The notes: generated from the sequence alone by a model not told the origin. DNA of 64,000 nucleotides from an uncultured Clostridia bacterium (GCA_947628085.1 CANQYM010000007.1:1-64000), one strand, 5' to 3'. Shown: positions 43,652-51,874, numbered from the stretch's first letter. Translations and numbers: made by a program.

Positions 43652-43718
43652 TGTGAATAAACTGTGTCGAAAAAAGTATTAAATAGAGTTATTCACAGAG
43701 TTATCCACATTATCCACA
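43652..43718 (+). promoter_or_regulatory. DnaA-box cluster
   Basis: Three forward boxes, TTATTCACA (43689-43697), TTATCCACA (43701-43709) and TTATCCACA (43710-43718), and one reverse box TGTGAATAA (43652-43660) match the DnaA consensus TTATNCACA exactly. The two TTATCCACA boxes are adjacent without spacing. The cluster lies in the 440-bp gap between the divergent LTA-synthase-like and HAD genes; the rest of that gap is AT-rich with their promoters. Gene orientation does not switch here and dnaA/dnaN are absent, so a DnaA-titrating or regulatory site is more likely than oriC. Confidence 0.75.
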
Positions 43719-43798
43719 ACTAATTTTTTTTATAAATCAAGTTTTCATAACACAAACTTACTTAACATAAAATATTTTTTAATATAAAAATTAAATTA

Positions 43799-43827
43799 TT
43801 GAATAATTTGTAAAACTGTGATATAGA
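43799..43827 (+). promoter_or_regulatory. Promoter of the HAD hydrolase gene
   Basis: TTGAAT at 43799-43804 and TATAGA at 43822-43827 with 17 bp between, about 80 bp downstream of the DnaA boxes. Confidence 0.45.
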
Positions 43828-43878
43828 AATATTATAGTATTAAAAAAAGCACAATTAGAAATAGGAAGGAAATATTTT

Positions 43879-44499
43879 ATGAACTATTATTTAGATTTTG
43901 ATAATACTTTATATGAAACATCAAAATTAACTAAAAGAATGTTAGAAAAAATTGCAAATTTTGTTTTAGAAAATTGCGAGAACGTTGGTAAAGAGATATT
44001 TGATGAAGTAACTCAAAATTTTAATTCAACAACAGGAAATATTTTTCTATATGCAGAGAGCATTGCTACTAAATATAATTTAAATAAAGATGAAATGAAA
44101 TCACATATAAAAAATATAATTGATAGTGGTGAGGACATAACTTTTGAGGATGCTAAGAGATTTCTAAAAAAATTAAAATCAAAAGGGCATAAAATAATTC
44201 TTCTAACATATGTTCCAGATGAGAAAAACAAAGATTATCAAAATGAAAAAATAACAGGATCTGGCTTAAAAGAATATTTTGATAAAATAATAATAACATC
44301 AGAATATAAATTCACAATTGATTTAGATTATAAAAATGGAATTTTTATAGATGATGATCCTAGAGACTTATTAGGACTTTATGAGAAAAATCCAATTAAA
44401 GTTATAAGAATTAGAAAGAAAAGTAATAAAAGATCAAAAATAGATATAGAAAATAAAGATATTTTAGAATATGAATCTTTTGATGATATTGAAATTTAA
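43879..44499 (+). CDS. HAD-superfamily hydrolase
   Basis: A 206-residue protein with the HAD nucleophile motif DFDNTL (residues 6-11), a helical cap, motif II LLTYVPD near residue 112 and a late acidic motif FIDDDPRD near 156. It is probably a small-molecule phosphatase of subfamily I; the substrate is unknown. The length and lack of a C2 cap distinguish it from the Cof-type protein at the start of the window. GGAAGG precedes the ATG. It is a single-gene unit upstream of the glyS T-box. Confidence 0.8.
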   Translation: MNYYLDFDNTLYETSKLTKRMLEKIANFVLENCENVGKEIFDEVTQNFNSTTGNIFLYAESIATKYNLNKDEMKSHIKNIIDSGEDITFEDAKRFLKKLKSKGHKIILLTYVPDEKNKDYQNEKITGSGLKEYFDKIIITSEYKFTIDLDYKNGIFIDDDPRDLLGLYEKNPIKVIRIRKKSNKRSKIDIENKDILEYESFDDIEI

Positions 44500-44525
44500 A
44501 AACATGAATAATTACACTGTATATA

Positions 44526-44554
44526 TTGACTTTGATGAATAATTATTGTAAAAT
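44526..44554 (+). promoter_or_regulatory. Sigma-A promoter of the glyS T-box transcript
   Basis: TTGACT at 44526-44531 and TAAAAT at 44549-44554 with a 17-bp spacer. Confidence 0.65.
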
Positions 44555-44560
44555 AAGTAA

Positions 44561-44772
44561 CATAAATTATATGAATTGCGTTGAAAAAGAGGGAATATAT
44601 AATAAAAAATTTAAAGTGAATTTGTGATAGTGAGAAACAAATAATTTTTAATATATTTTGGAACTTTGGAGCAATATTAATTAAGGTGGGTATTTTAAAA
44701 ATACCAATTAGGGTGGAACCGCGTAAGTAGAACTTACGTCCCTAGCTTTATGCTAAGGATGTAAGTTTTTTG
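44561..44772 (+). promoter_or_regulatory. T-box riboswitch controlling glyS, glycine GGA specifier
   Basis: The T-box sequence AGGGTGGAACCGCG is at 44710-44723. The terminator is formed by CTTACGTCCCTAGC and GCTAAGGATGTAAG (about 44733-44765), followed by T residues; the competing hairpin CGTAAGT/ACTTACG marks the antiterminator region. Aligned with the valS leader on CTTTGGAG, the specifier position reads GGA (44660-44662), a glycine codon, followed by A. The leader is shorter than that of valS, with a compact Stem I, as is common for glycine T-boxes. Confidence 0.93.
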
Positions 44773-44847
44773 TTTTGCAAAAAACTTATCCTTAGAAAAT
44801 ATGAAGAAAGCCATATCTTCATAAAAAATAAAGAGGAGGTTTTAATT

Positions 44848-46230
44848 ATGGTAGAATCAATGGAAAAAATTGTAAGTTTATGCAAATCTAGAGGATATAT
44901 ATATCCTGGTTCAGAAATTTATGGAGGACTAGCAAATACTTGGGATTATGGTCCTTTAGGAGTGGAATTAAAAAACAATGTAAAAAAGGCTTGGCTTAAA
45001 AAATTTGTGCAAGAAAGCAAATATAATGTAGGCTTAGATGCAGCAATACTTATGAATCCAGAAACATGGGTAGCGTCTGGACATGTTGGAGGTTTTTCAG
45101 ATCCGCTTATTGATTGCAAAGAGTGCAAAACAAGACATAGAGCAGATAAGCTTATTGAAGAATGGGCACATGCAAATGGAAGAGATATGATTGCTGATGG
45201 AATGTCAGATGAAGCAATGGTTAATTTTATAAATGAAAATAAAATTGTATGCCCAAGTTGTGGAAAATTAAATTTCACATCAATTAGAAAATTTAATTTA
45301 ATGTTCAAAACATTTCAAGGTGTAACAGAAGATTCTAAAGCAGAAATATTTTTAAGACCAGAAACTGCACAAGGAATATTTGTAAACTTTAAAAATGTAC
45401 AAAGAACAACAAGAAGAAAAATACCAATGGGAATTGCTCAAATTGGTAAAGCATTTAGAAATGAAATAACACCTGGAAACTTTACTTTTAGAACAAGAGA
45501 ATTTGAACAAATGGAGCTTGAATTTTTCTGCAAACCAGGAACAGATATGGAATGGTTTGACTACTGGAGAAAATATTGCAAGCGATTCTTATTAAATTTA
45601 GGAATAGAAGAAAAAAATATAAGATTAAGAGATCACTCTCCAGAAGAATTAGTTTTTTATAGCAAAGGCACAACAGATATAGAATTTGCTTTCCCATTTG
45701 GATGGGGAGAATTATGGGGAATTGCTGATAGAACAGATTATGATTTATCAAGACATATGGAACATTCAAAACAAGATTTAACATATTTAGACCCAGAAAC
45801 AAATGAAAAATATGTGCCATACTGTATTGAACCTTCACTTGGTGCAGATAGAGTAACACTTGCATTTCTATGCAATAGCTATTTTGAAGAAGAGGTGGGA
45901 GAAGGAGATGTTAGAACTGTACTTAAATTACATCCGTTTTTAGCACCTTATAAAGTTGCTGTTTTACCATTATCTAAAAAATTATCAGAAAAAGCAGATG
46001 AAGTATACACAGAGCTCTCAAAACATTTTATGTGTGATTATGATGAAGCAGGAAGCATAGGAAAAAGATATAGAAGAGAAGATGAAATAGGAACACCTTA
46101 TTGTGTTACAATAGATTTCGATACATTAGAAGATGGCTGTGTTACAGTAAGAGATAGAGACACTATGGAGCAAGTAAGAATTAAAATTGAAGACGTAAAA
46201 GCTTATATAGAAGAAAAAATAGACTTTTAA
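44848..46230 (+). CDS. glyS: Glycyl-tRNA synthetase, alpha2 dimer type
   Basis: A 460-residue class II synthetase of the single-chain type (GlyQS in Bacillus nomenclature). The N-terminus has [23 protein letters not shown]; class II motifs are visible as [25 protein letters not shown] (motif 2) and [15 protein letters not shown] (motif 3). The C-terminal anticodon-binding domain begins near residue 365. A zinc site may be formed by CKEC and CPSCGK. The start is set 78 nt inside the longest frame, at the ATG after AGAGGAGG; upstream codons belong to the T-box terminator. Confidence 0.95.
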   Translation: MVESMEKIVSLCKSRGYIYPGSEIYGGLANTWDYGPLGVELKNNVKKAWLKKFVQESKYNVGLDAAILMNPETWVASGHVGGFSDPLIDCKECKTRHRADKLIEEWAHANGRDMIADGMSDEAMVNFINENKIVCPSCGKLNFTSIRKFNLMFKTFQGVTEDSKAEIFLRPETAQGIFVNFKNVQRTTRRKIPMGIAQIGKAFRNEITPGNFTFRTREFEQMELEFFCKPGTDMEWFDYWRKYCKRFLLNLGIEEKNIRLRDHSPEELVFYSKGTTDIEFAFPFGWGELWGIADRTDYDLSRHMEHSKQDLTYLDPETNEKYVPYCIEPSLGADRVTLAFLCNSYFEEEVGEGDVRTVLKLHPFLAPYKVAVLPLSKKLSEKADEVYTELSKHFMCDYDEAGSIGKRYRREDEIGTPYCVTIDFDTLEDGCVTVRDRDTMEQVRIKIEDVKAYIEEKIDF

Positions 46231-46255
46231 ATAAAATAATTTATTGGAGAAAAAA

Positions 46256-47956
46256 ATGAATATAATATCTTCAAAAGAACAAGTAAATCGTATGGTTGAT
46301 GGAATAAATACAATTCTATCACTACCAGAAGAAGAATATAGAATATTTATAAAAAGAATGCTACCAAGCGAAGATGGCATTGAAGAATTACGATTCTTTT
46401 ATCTAACAGATAGTTGTGAAATGCCAACAAATCCAAATCAAATAGGATTAGAAAAAACTTATGATGAAAATCATAACTATATATCTAGAGCATATTTTGG
46501 AGGCAATAAATTTTCAGTACATGAAATATTAGAGTATTGCAAAAGTAAATTAAATAATTATCCTTTAGACTCAATAGAATACTCTAGAATAAATGAAATT
46601 ATTCAAACAAGAAATTTAGAAAGATTTAAACAGTTTTATTCTAGTAGAAATGATGTTAATTCAGCTTTAATAGATAAGACTTTTCAGATATTGTTAGATG
46701 ATGATATGCTTTCAAAATTTTTAAATTATGAAGAAAATAAAGAAACATTTGCAATTGAAGGAGAAGAAATATCACAACTTGATTATTTAAAAGTGTTAGG
46801 AAAAATTTTAGGAAAAAGAAATGACCAGGGCGAATTAAATTTAGAAAAAAGAATTTCAAGAGATTTTTATATACCAGAATTTGAAGAAATAAAAAATAGA
46901 TATTTTCAAATTTTAGATAATATAAATATGGAAAGATTTACAAATCCAAAATATACTTTCACTGAAGTAGAACGATTTGATGAAAAAGTTATTAGAGAAG
47001 GCAATGAGCCAGTTTGGACAATTTCTCCTGAAATCTATCAAGAAATTTTTCAAGATATGCCACAAGAGTTATCTTTAGAAGAAAAAGCAATGCATATTTA
47101 TTGCAAAATGTGCCAAATATTTCGTTATGATGAAGGATATGTTTATAGAGACAAACTAAATAAAGTAAATTATGAGTCTACTTTTTCAAAAGAACATTTG
47201 GAAAGTTTAAGGCCCGGAAGTAAAATTACATGTTTTGACTTTTCTAGAATGTATGCAAAATTAATTAATGAACTTGATGGAGATATAACAGCTGTAATGA
47301 TTTTACAAGGAATTAATGAAGGACATGCACTAGCTGGATTTTATACTGAAAATGTATCAGCAACGGTTGAAGGTATAAATATTAACTCTGATAAAGATGC
47401 CACAAATGATTTAATGAAGGCAAAAAATGGAATAAATTTAGAAGGAATAAAGATTATTTCTGATAAAAAAGGCATTTTAGAAGGAGCTATTAATAAAGTA
47501 TATTCACAAATTTTAGGAGAAAAGCCAAAATCAATAAAAGAGTATATAGAATATTTAAAAAGCACTCAGCAAGAGCAAGATGTGCCGGAAGATGTAACTT
47601 TAAGATTACAATCTTTCTTAGAAGTTATGAAATCAAAACAAATATCTGGAAACGAGCTTACTCAAACTTTATGGGGAATAAATAAAACAAAATGGTTTAG
47701 AAATGCTCAATTAGAAATGGCATATTTAGGAGAATTACGAGAAGATGAAAAAAGATACAAGCGCCATATTTTATTAAGACAGAAAGACCAAGAAATAAAA
47801 GATGGTCCAAAAGAAGTGTATTTAATAGATACAGATACTTTAGATTTTACAATATCTTCAGAAGAAGAAATTATTGCTAAATTAAATTCAGGTGAATTAA
47901 TTTATGAAAGCAAAGATCATAAACTTCCTGGAATAGATAAGGGGGAAGAAAGATGA
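46256..47956 (+). CDS. Transglutaminase-like cysteine-fold protein, unknown function
   Basis: A 566-residue soluble protein. The central part has the pattern of a transglutaminase/cysteine-peptidase core: a helix starting at C326 in ITCFDFSRMYAKLI, then H357 in NEGHALAGFY, then a possible acidic residue (D379 or D381, in SDKDATND). The N-terminal 250 residues and the C-terminal 150 are not recognised. No signal peptide is present. GGAG 6 nt upstream selects the ATG at 46256. The following small gene overlaps the stop by 4 nt. Whether the enzyme is a protease, a deamidase or inactive is open. Confidence 0.65.
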   Translation: MNIISSKEQVNRMVDGINTILSLPEEEYRIFIKRMLPSEDGIEELRFFYLTDSCEMPTNPNQIGLEKTYDENHNYISRAYFGGNKFSVHEILEYCKSKLNNYPLDSIEYSRINEIIQTRNLERFKQFYSSRNDVNSALIDKTFQILLDDDMLSKFLNYEENKETFAIEGEEISQLDYLKVLGKILGKRNDQGELNLEKRISRDFYIPEFEEIKNRYFQILDNINMERFTNPKYTFTEVERFDEKVIREGNEPVWTISPEIYQEIFQDMPQELSLEEKAMHIYCKMCQIFRYDEGYVYRDKLNKVNYESTFSKEHLESLRPGSKITCFDFSRMYAKLINELDGDITAVMILQGINEGHALAGFYTENVSATVEGININSDKDATNDLMKAKNGINLEGIKIISDKKGILEGAINKVYSQILGEKPKSIKEYIEYLKSTQQEQDVPEDVTLRLQSFLEVMKSKQISGNELTQTLWGINKTKWFRNAQLEMAYLGELREDEKRYKRHILLRQKDQEIKDGPKEVYLIDTDTLDFTISSEEEIIAKLNSGELIYESKDHKLPGIDKGEER

Positions 47957-48276
47957 CCAAACTAAATGAGTTAAAATTAATTAATGAATCAAACATAGTA
48001 TATTTGAAAAAAGTAAATGCTAATTACAAAAGAAATGAAATTATAAAAAATATCTTGGAAGATGAAACATGCTTTTTTAAAATGAGTAAAGATGATGCAT
48101 ATTTAATTTTACAAGATATAGGAATTTTGAATGAAGAAATTGAAAACACATATAAAGAATTAATATCATTTGATGAATTTTATAGATTATTTAAATGCAA
48201 GAAAATTGATTTAAATGATAAGGAAATATTAATAAAATATCCAATTTATAATGCAGATGATGTATTTAAAAAGTAA
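47953..48276 (+). CDS. Small acidic/basic helical protein, partner of the transglutaminase-like gene
   Basis: A 107-residue soluble protein I do not recognise, predicted all-helical, with Lys- and Glu-rich segments and no membrane part. Its ATG overlaps the stop of the transglutaminase-like gene (ATGA), with GGGGGAAG 7-12 nt upstream, so the two are translationally coupled. Such pairing could mean a regulator, adaptor or immunity protein for the upstream enzyme; that is inference only. AT-rich codon use matches the host. Confidence 0.6.
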   Translation: MTKLNELKLINESNIVYLKKVNANYKRNEIIKNILEDETCFFKMSKDDAYLILQDIGILNEEIENTYKELISFDEFYRLFKCKKIDLNDKEILIKYPIYNADDVFKK

Positions 48277-48277
48277 A

Positions 48278-48304
48278 AAAAAACTCTCCCTTGCGGGAGA
48301 GAAA
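48278..48304 (-). terminator. Terminator of the GC-rich minus-strand gene
   Basis: CTCTCCC (48284-48290) and GGGAGAG (48295-48301) with loop TTGC; on the minus strand the stem is followed by a run of nine T. A near-identical hairpin recurs at 49236-49253. Confidence 0.85.
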
Positions 48305-48337
48305 GGAACGCAATGCATTTCCTTTTTTGATGGCGAG

Positions 48338-48766
48338 TTACCAGGAGCTACGGAGATCCCAGACCCACACGTCCATACCGTAATCAGCATCCGACAGGAT
48401 GACTGCGAAGTTGCTTCCAGCATGAACGATTAGTTCCGGATTCTTCACTTGACCTAACACCTTCTGAATGTCAGAGACCTTCTGGGTGTTGCAAGCGCCG
48501 TTGTGCGGCTGGTGAACCAGGATCTTGTCGGCGTTCGCGTTCTTCCGGATGATGCCAGAGAGCACATCGTAGGAGATGCTGTCAACGCCAAAAATCTGGT
48601 CGCACGCATTTGTGTCCGGACTGCATTTGTTTGCATCTTGATTCTCGTAAACGATGGATGCACCGATGATGCTCCAAAGTCCGATCAGCCGGTTGTCGGT
48701 GGTTTCGTCCCATGTCTTGGGAACCCATACACAGGGACAGTAACCTTCGTGTTCAAATTTCGCCAT
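48338..48766 (-). CDS. GC-rich orphan gene, Cys-containing protein of unknown function
   Basis: A 142-residue soluble protein I do not recognise. It begins MAKFEHEGYCPCVWVPKTW and has five cysteines (YCPC, KC, AC, AC), with many Trp and Asp residues and no signal peptide or membrane helix. The C-terminal half (ELIVHAGSNFAVILSDADYGMDVWVWDL) looks like beta strands. About half G+C by eye, in strong contrast to neighbours, with GC-ending codons throughout. AAAGGAGG lies before the ATG, a consensus sigma-A promoter is about 75 nt further up, and a terminator follows: a self-contained transcription unit next to tRNA-Leu. Confidence 0.72.
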   Translation of the reverse strand: MAKFEHEGYCPCVWVPKTWDETTDNRLIGLWSIIGASIVYENQDANKCSPDTNACDQIFGVDSISYDVLSGIIRKNANADKILVHQPHNGACNTQKVSDIQKVLGQVKNPELIVHAGSNFAVILSDADYGMDVWVWDLRSSW

Positions 48767-48846
48767 TTTGTTTTCCTCCTTTTCAATTATGAACTATGAT
48801 GTGATGCCTACGATGCAACTGGAGTACGCAACGTTTCATCAATTTA

Positions 48847-48875
48847 ATTATATCATATTTACATAAAACTGTCAA
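48847..48875 (-). promoter_or_regulatory. Perfect consensus sigma-A promoter of the GC-rich minus-strand gene
   Basis: On the minus strand TTGACA (48875-48870) and TATAAT (48852-48847) have a 17-bp spacer that ends in TATGA, the same five bases that precede the -10 box upstream of the GC-rich gene at 22826. Confidence 0.85.
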
Positions 48876-48957
48876 AAATTGATTTATGTACATGATTTTA
48901 TTTTTTGATTTTATTCTTTAAAGTTATTTTTTAAAAAGTATTATAAATTCTTAAATA

Positions 48958-48984
48958 CAAAAAAACCTGAGATTTCTCTCAGGT
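48958..48984 (-). terminator. Terminator of tRNA-Leu
   Basis: CCTGAGA and TCTCAGG form a stem, followed on the minus strand by a run of seven T, directly after the tRNA. Confidence 0.85.
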
Positions 48985-48986
48985 TT

Positions 48987-49074
48987 TGGTGCAGATGGCC
49001 GGAATCGAACCGGCACGGATTATTCGTCCGCAGGATTTTAAGTCCTGTGCGTCTACCAGTTCCGCCACATCTGC
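48987..49074 (-). tRNA. tRNA-Leu (UAA)
   Basis: A class II tRNA on the minus strand with anticodon TAA in the loop CTTAAAA, a long variable arm (CGGACGAATAATCCG), T loop TTCGATT, acceptor GCAGATG pairing with CATCTGC, and encoded CCA (48987-48989). A single-gene unit with its own promoter and terminator. Confidence 0.96.
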
Positions 49075-49095
49075 ATTCTTGAACTGACAACAGTT

Positions 49096-49124
49096 ATTAT
49101 ACTATCTAAAATTTTATATGTCAA
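49096..49124 (-). promoter_or_regulatory. Consensus sigma-A promoter of tRNA-Leu
   Basis: On the minus strand TTGACA (49124-49119) and TATAAT (49101-49096) with a 17-bp spacer. Confidence 0.85.
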
Positions 49125-49235
49125 GAACTTTTAAAAAAATAAATTTATATTTTAAGTATTTTTATTAAGATTATTGTCCAATCATGACTCATTTTATTTA
49201 GATCTGCATATTCAAATTCTATTATTAAAAAGAAA

Positions 49236-49253
49236 CTCTCCCTTTGGGGAGAG
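49236..49253. other. Orphan terminator-like hairpin repeated from 48284
   Basis: CTCTCCC and GGGAGAG with loop TTTG, flanked by A-rich DNA so that on the minus strand T residues follow. No minus-strand gene lies upstream of it now. Its 3' half overlaps a 13-bp direct repeat found again at 49756. Confidence 0.6.
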
Positions 49254-49259
49254 GAAAAT

Positions 49260-49288
49260 TTGAAAGTTTACTTAAAAAGTGATATAAT
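49260..49288 (+). promoter_or_regulatory. Sigma-A promoter of the GC-rich membrane-protein gene
   Basis: TTGAAA at 49260-49265 and TATAAT at 49283-49288 with a 17-bp spacer ending in GTGA. A leader of about 85 nt with a small hairpin (AGTAC/GTACT) and a GC-richer stretch leads to the gene. Confidence 0.75.
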
Positions 49289-49377
49289 ATATTTTAGAGT
49301 ACTGCGGTACTTTTATATATATCCCCAAAATCCCCCAGAGCGACCGACGTACAACAAGAGGAAGAGAGGTAGTCACA

Positions 49378-49755
49378 GTGTTTGTTTTGATGATGGTTTA
49401 CTTGAGTGACAGTGCAGTCGTGGAGATGCTGGAAAAACTGATGGAGTTCGCAAGCCCGCTTACTGAAATCATTATTCCCCTGCTAACATGCATGTTGCTT
49501 ATGAGCGTGTTCAAATCCGCTTATGCAACTAGTTCTTCGAAAAATGCAGGAGGCATTCAGATCATTAGAGCGACATTCTCGACAGTAGGAAAGACAATTG
49601 GCGAAATTCTGATGAAGGTAGAGCTTTTTTTTGAAAGACCAATTCTGAAATTCTTTAAAAAGCTCAGAAAGTTCTTCAACAAGAAATTATCGTTTAAAGT
49701 CAGCGAGGGCTTAGCCACATTAGTACTTGCAATTCTATTGGCAATAATAATTTAG
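49378..49755 (+). CDS. GC-rich orphan gene, small two-helix membrane protein
   Basis: A 125-residue protein of unknown function. An N-terminal hydrophobic segment (about residues 28-48, after VVEMLEKLMEFASPLTE) and a C-terminal one (about 108-125, LATLVLAILLAIII) flank a basic amphipathic middle (FFERPILKFFKKLRKFFNKK). The protein would sit in the membrane with a strongly cationic loop. It begins at GTG with AGAGAGGT about 8 nt upstream; an ATG 12 nt later is an alternative. Codon use and composition are GC-richer than the neighbours. It is monocistronic, with its own promoter and terminator. Confidence 0.65.
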   Translation: MFVLMMVYLSDSAVVEMLEKLMEFASPLTEIIIPLLTCMLLMSVFKSAYATSSSKNAGGIQIIRATFSTVGKTIGEILMKVELFFERPILKFFKKLRKFFNKKLSFKVSEGLATLVLAILLAIII

Positions 49756-49772
49756 GGGGAGAGGAAAAAGAA

Positions 49773-49820
49773 CACAAGATATAGACCCGTTAGGCTACTA
49801 ACGGGTCTGTGTTCATTTTA
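49773..49820 (+). terminator. Terminator after the GC-rich membrane-protein gene
   Basis: GACCCGTTAG and CTAACGGGTC form a perfect 10-bp stem; outside it GAACAC and GTGTTC can extend the helix. TTTTAT follows. Confidence 0.85.
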
Positions 49821-49902
49821 TAAAACTGTGTTAATAATTGAATACAATTTTAATAAAAACTTTTTTTAAAATAATATAATAATTTTATATAATAAACTGA
49901 AA

Positions 49903-50565
49903 TTAAATTCTATTTACAATTTCAGAAATTAATGTTTTAGTTGTTATTTTATCACAAAATTGTGAACAAAAATTTTTAAAATTTGAATTAATTTTTACTG
50001 AATTTATTGAACGTATAATAGCCCATTTAACATTATCTGGTTTTACATTATAAATTTTTGCAACATAAGGATAAATTTCTTGTTTTAAATTTTCAAACAA
50101 ATATTTATCTTTATTCATATATGAGTAAACAATAGCTTCTAAAAGATAATTTGTTCCATTTAATTTAAAGTCAAAATTAAGTTTTTCTAAGACTTTGTAA
50201 ACTTTTTTGCGAGTAGTTCTATTGCATAACTTTAATATAAACTTTTGAAATTGTTCATAAATATAAGAATTATCTGATTGTAAAGGTAAATTTAACATAT
50301 ATTTAGAATTTCGTATGTTAGCATTTTGAGTGCAAAATACAATTTTATTTTCGATGTCTTTTAATAAATATTGAATTTGTGAATTTTTAAAATCCATTTC
50401 CGATAGTACAACCATATTTATTTTGTAAGAACTTAAGGCTTTATTAAATTCTTTTATATTATCAAATATACCAATTAACTTAATATTATTAGATTTAGAG
50501 AAAAGACAATTACAAGTTTTTTTAATTATTTCTAAATTATTACTATAAATTATTGCTTTATACAT
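49903..50565 (-). CDS. Spo0A-like protein with degenerate receiver domain
   Basis: A 220-residue protein. The C-terminal 95 residues resemble the Spo0A DNA-binding domain: FKLNGTNYLLEAIVYSY, a helix, then YPYVAKIYNVKPDNVKWAIIRSI, which aligns with the Spo0A recognition region. The N-terminal 110 residues have the alternating strand/helix pattern of a receiver (MYKAIIYSNNLEIIKKT), but the phosphoacceptor aspartate after the third strand is not evident (MVVLSEMDF). It is probably a phosphorylation-independent regulator. AAAGGAG selects this ATG, 60 nt inside the longest frame. It is divergent from an ECF sigma gene. Confidence 0.6.
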   Translation of the reverse strand: MYKAIIYSNNLEIIKKTCNCLFSKSNNIKLIGIFDNIKEFNKALSSYKINMVVLSEMDFKNSQIQYLLKDIENKIVFCTQNANIRNSKYMLNLPLQSDNSYIYEQFQKFILKLCNRTTRKKVYKVLEKLNFDFKLNGTNYLLEAIVYSYMNKDKYLFENLKQEIYPYVAKIYNVKPDNVKWAIIRSINSVKINSNFKNFCSQFCDKITTKTLISEIVNRI

Positions 50566-50655
50566 TTTTATTTCTCCTTTAACATTTATATTAATAAAAC
50601 AATTTAAAAAGTAAAAAAGTGACAAAAATTTTTTTAAAATTCGAAGGTAACTAAA

Positions 50656-51162
50656 ATGGATATTGAATTTAGTACAAAGAAATTAATTGATAATTACTCT
50701 AGTATGATTTTTCATATAGCATTAGGATATTTAAGAAATAAAGAAGATGCTGAAGACTTAGTACAAGAAGTTTTTATTAATTACATTAAACACATAAAAA
50801 TGAATAATAAATTTACAGATGAAAATCATGAGAAATATTGGATAATAAGAGTAACTATAAATTTGTGTAACAATCAATTAAAAACTTATAAGAAGAAAGA
50901 CAAATTTTATTCTAATGATGAAACGTTACAAGAATTTAATTTTAATGAAGATGAAATTTGCTTATTAGACTGTATAAGTAAGTTAAAATCTAAATATAGA
51001 GATGTATTCGAGTTATTTTATATAAAAGAATTTAAGATTTCAGAAATAAGTAGTATTTTGAATATTAGTGAATCTAATGTAAAAACAAGACTAAAAAGAG
51101 CAAGAGAAAATTTGAAAAAGCTTTTACAGAGCGGAGGTGACAATTTAAGTGAAAGATTTTGA
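50656..51162 (+). CDS. ECF-type RNA polymerase sigma factor
   Basis: A 168-residue sigma factor with region 2 (about 8-75: YSSMIFHIALGYLRNKEDAEDLVQEVFINYIK) and region 4 (about 108-160: IKEFKISEISSILNISESNVKTRLKRARENL). GAAGGT precedes the ATG. It overlaps by 14 nt the next gene, its likely anti-sigma factor. It is the second such pair in the window and is distinct from the pair at 33.4 kb in linker and C-terminus. Confidence 0.9.
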   Translation: MDIEFSTKKLIDNYSSMIFHIALGYLRNKEDAEDLVQEVFINYIKHIKMNNKFTDENHEKYWIIRVTINLCNNQLKTYKKKDKFYSNDETLQEFNFNEDEICLLDCISKLKSKYRDVFELFYIKEFKISEISSILNISESNVKTRLKRARENLKKLLQSGGDNLSERF

Positions 51163-51829
51163 AAAAGAAATTGATAATATTAAAAATAAAATAAATAAGA
51201 TAGATTTAGATGAAAATTTTAAAGAAGAATTAAGTAACAAACTTACATCAGAATATGAAAAAGAAGATAAAAAAGATAAGAAAAAAATTTTTTATTTTCC
51301 AAAACAAGCTGTGGCAGCAATATTTTGCATTGTAATTTTGTCAAGCTGTGTATTTGCAGATGAAATTGAACACTTTGTTTTAAGTCTTTTTCCAAGTAAA
51401 GACATTAATATCGAAGAAATTTTAGAAAATAAAAATTTGCAAAAAATTGATATGGAATATGTAGAAAAAGATGGAATAAAGATAAAAATGGACTATGTTT
51501 TAGTTGAAAAAGATTCTATTTACTTAGCATTTAATGTGTTAAGTGAGGAAAGTATGGATAAGATTTATTTTGATAAATTTGTTTTAACAAATGAAAAAGA
51601 CGATATTATATTAAACAATTCTTTTTTAACCAAAGAAAAATATGCTTGTTATAATACTAGATTAGATGAGAAAAATTTAATTTGTATATATAAAATAAGT
51701 ACAAATCAAAATACAAATCAGTTGATAAATAAATTAAAAATAGCGATTCAAAAAATTACTTTAGTAAAAAATAATGAAGAAAAAATAATTAACAATAATT
51801 GGATTTTTTATGTTGATATAAATAATTAA
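51149..51829 (+). CDS. Putative anti-sigma factor, membrane-anchored
   Basis: A 226-residue protein with a charged cytoplasmic N-terminus (residues 1-50, Lys/Glu/Asp-rich), one membrane helix (about 52-70, AVAAIFCIVILSSCVFA) and an outside domain of about 155 residues. The design matches the DUF4179-type protein of the first ECF pair but it is much shorter. It starts at GTG after GGAGGTGA, within the end of the sigma gene, so translation is coupled. The signal sensed is unknown. A bidirectional terminator follows. Confidence 0.75.
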   Translation: MKDFEKEIDNIKNKINKIDLDENFKEELSNKLTSEYEKEDKKDKKKIFYFPKQAVAAIFCIVILSSCVFADEIEHFVLSLFPSKDINIEEILENKNLQKIDMEYVEKDGIKIKMDYVLVEKDSIYLAFNVLSEESMDKIYFDKFVLTNEKDDIILNNSFLTKEKYACYNTRLDEKNLICIYKISTNQNTNQLINKLKIAIQKITLVKNNEEKIINNNWIFYVDINN

Positions 51830-51831
51830 AA

Positions 51832-51874
51832 GAAAAGCCCAACACGATTTACGAGTTGGGCTTTTGCTTTTACT
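51832..51874. terminator. Bidirectional terminator
   Basis: AAAAGCCCAAC and GTTGGGCTTTT form an 11-bp stem between A- and T-runs, separating the anti-sigma gene from the convergent GC-rich secreted-protein gene. Confidence 0.88.

Larger units (their letters stand above)
49246..49768. repeat. 13-bp direct repeats bracketing the GC-rich membrane-protein gene
   Basis: GGGGAGAGGAAAA occurs at 49246-49258 and again at 49756-49768, immediately outside the promoter and just after the stop codon of the GC-rich gene at 49378. The sequence is purine-rich, so chance similarity is possible, but the placement at both edges of a compositional island suggests a recombination or insertion footprint. Confidence 0.45.

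Noticed and set aside
43652..43718. DnaA-box cluster as the chromosomal origin oriC
   Set aside because: Housekeeping genes on both sides (dnaE, valS, alaS to the left; glyS, rpsB, tsf, carAB to the right) lie on the same strand, and dnaA, dnaN and rpmH are absent, so replication is not expected to diverge here.
48503..48799. Plus-strand and alternative minus-strand frames over the GC-rich gene at 48338
   Set aside because: Only the 142-residue minus frame has AAAGGAGG, a consensus promoter and a terminator in register.
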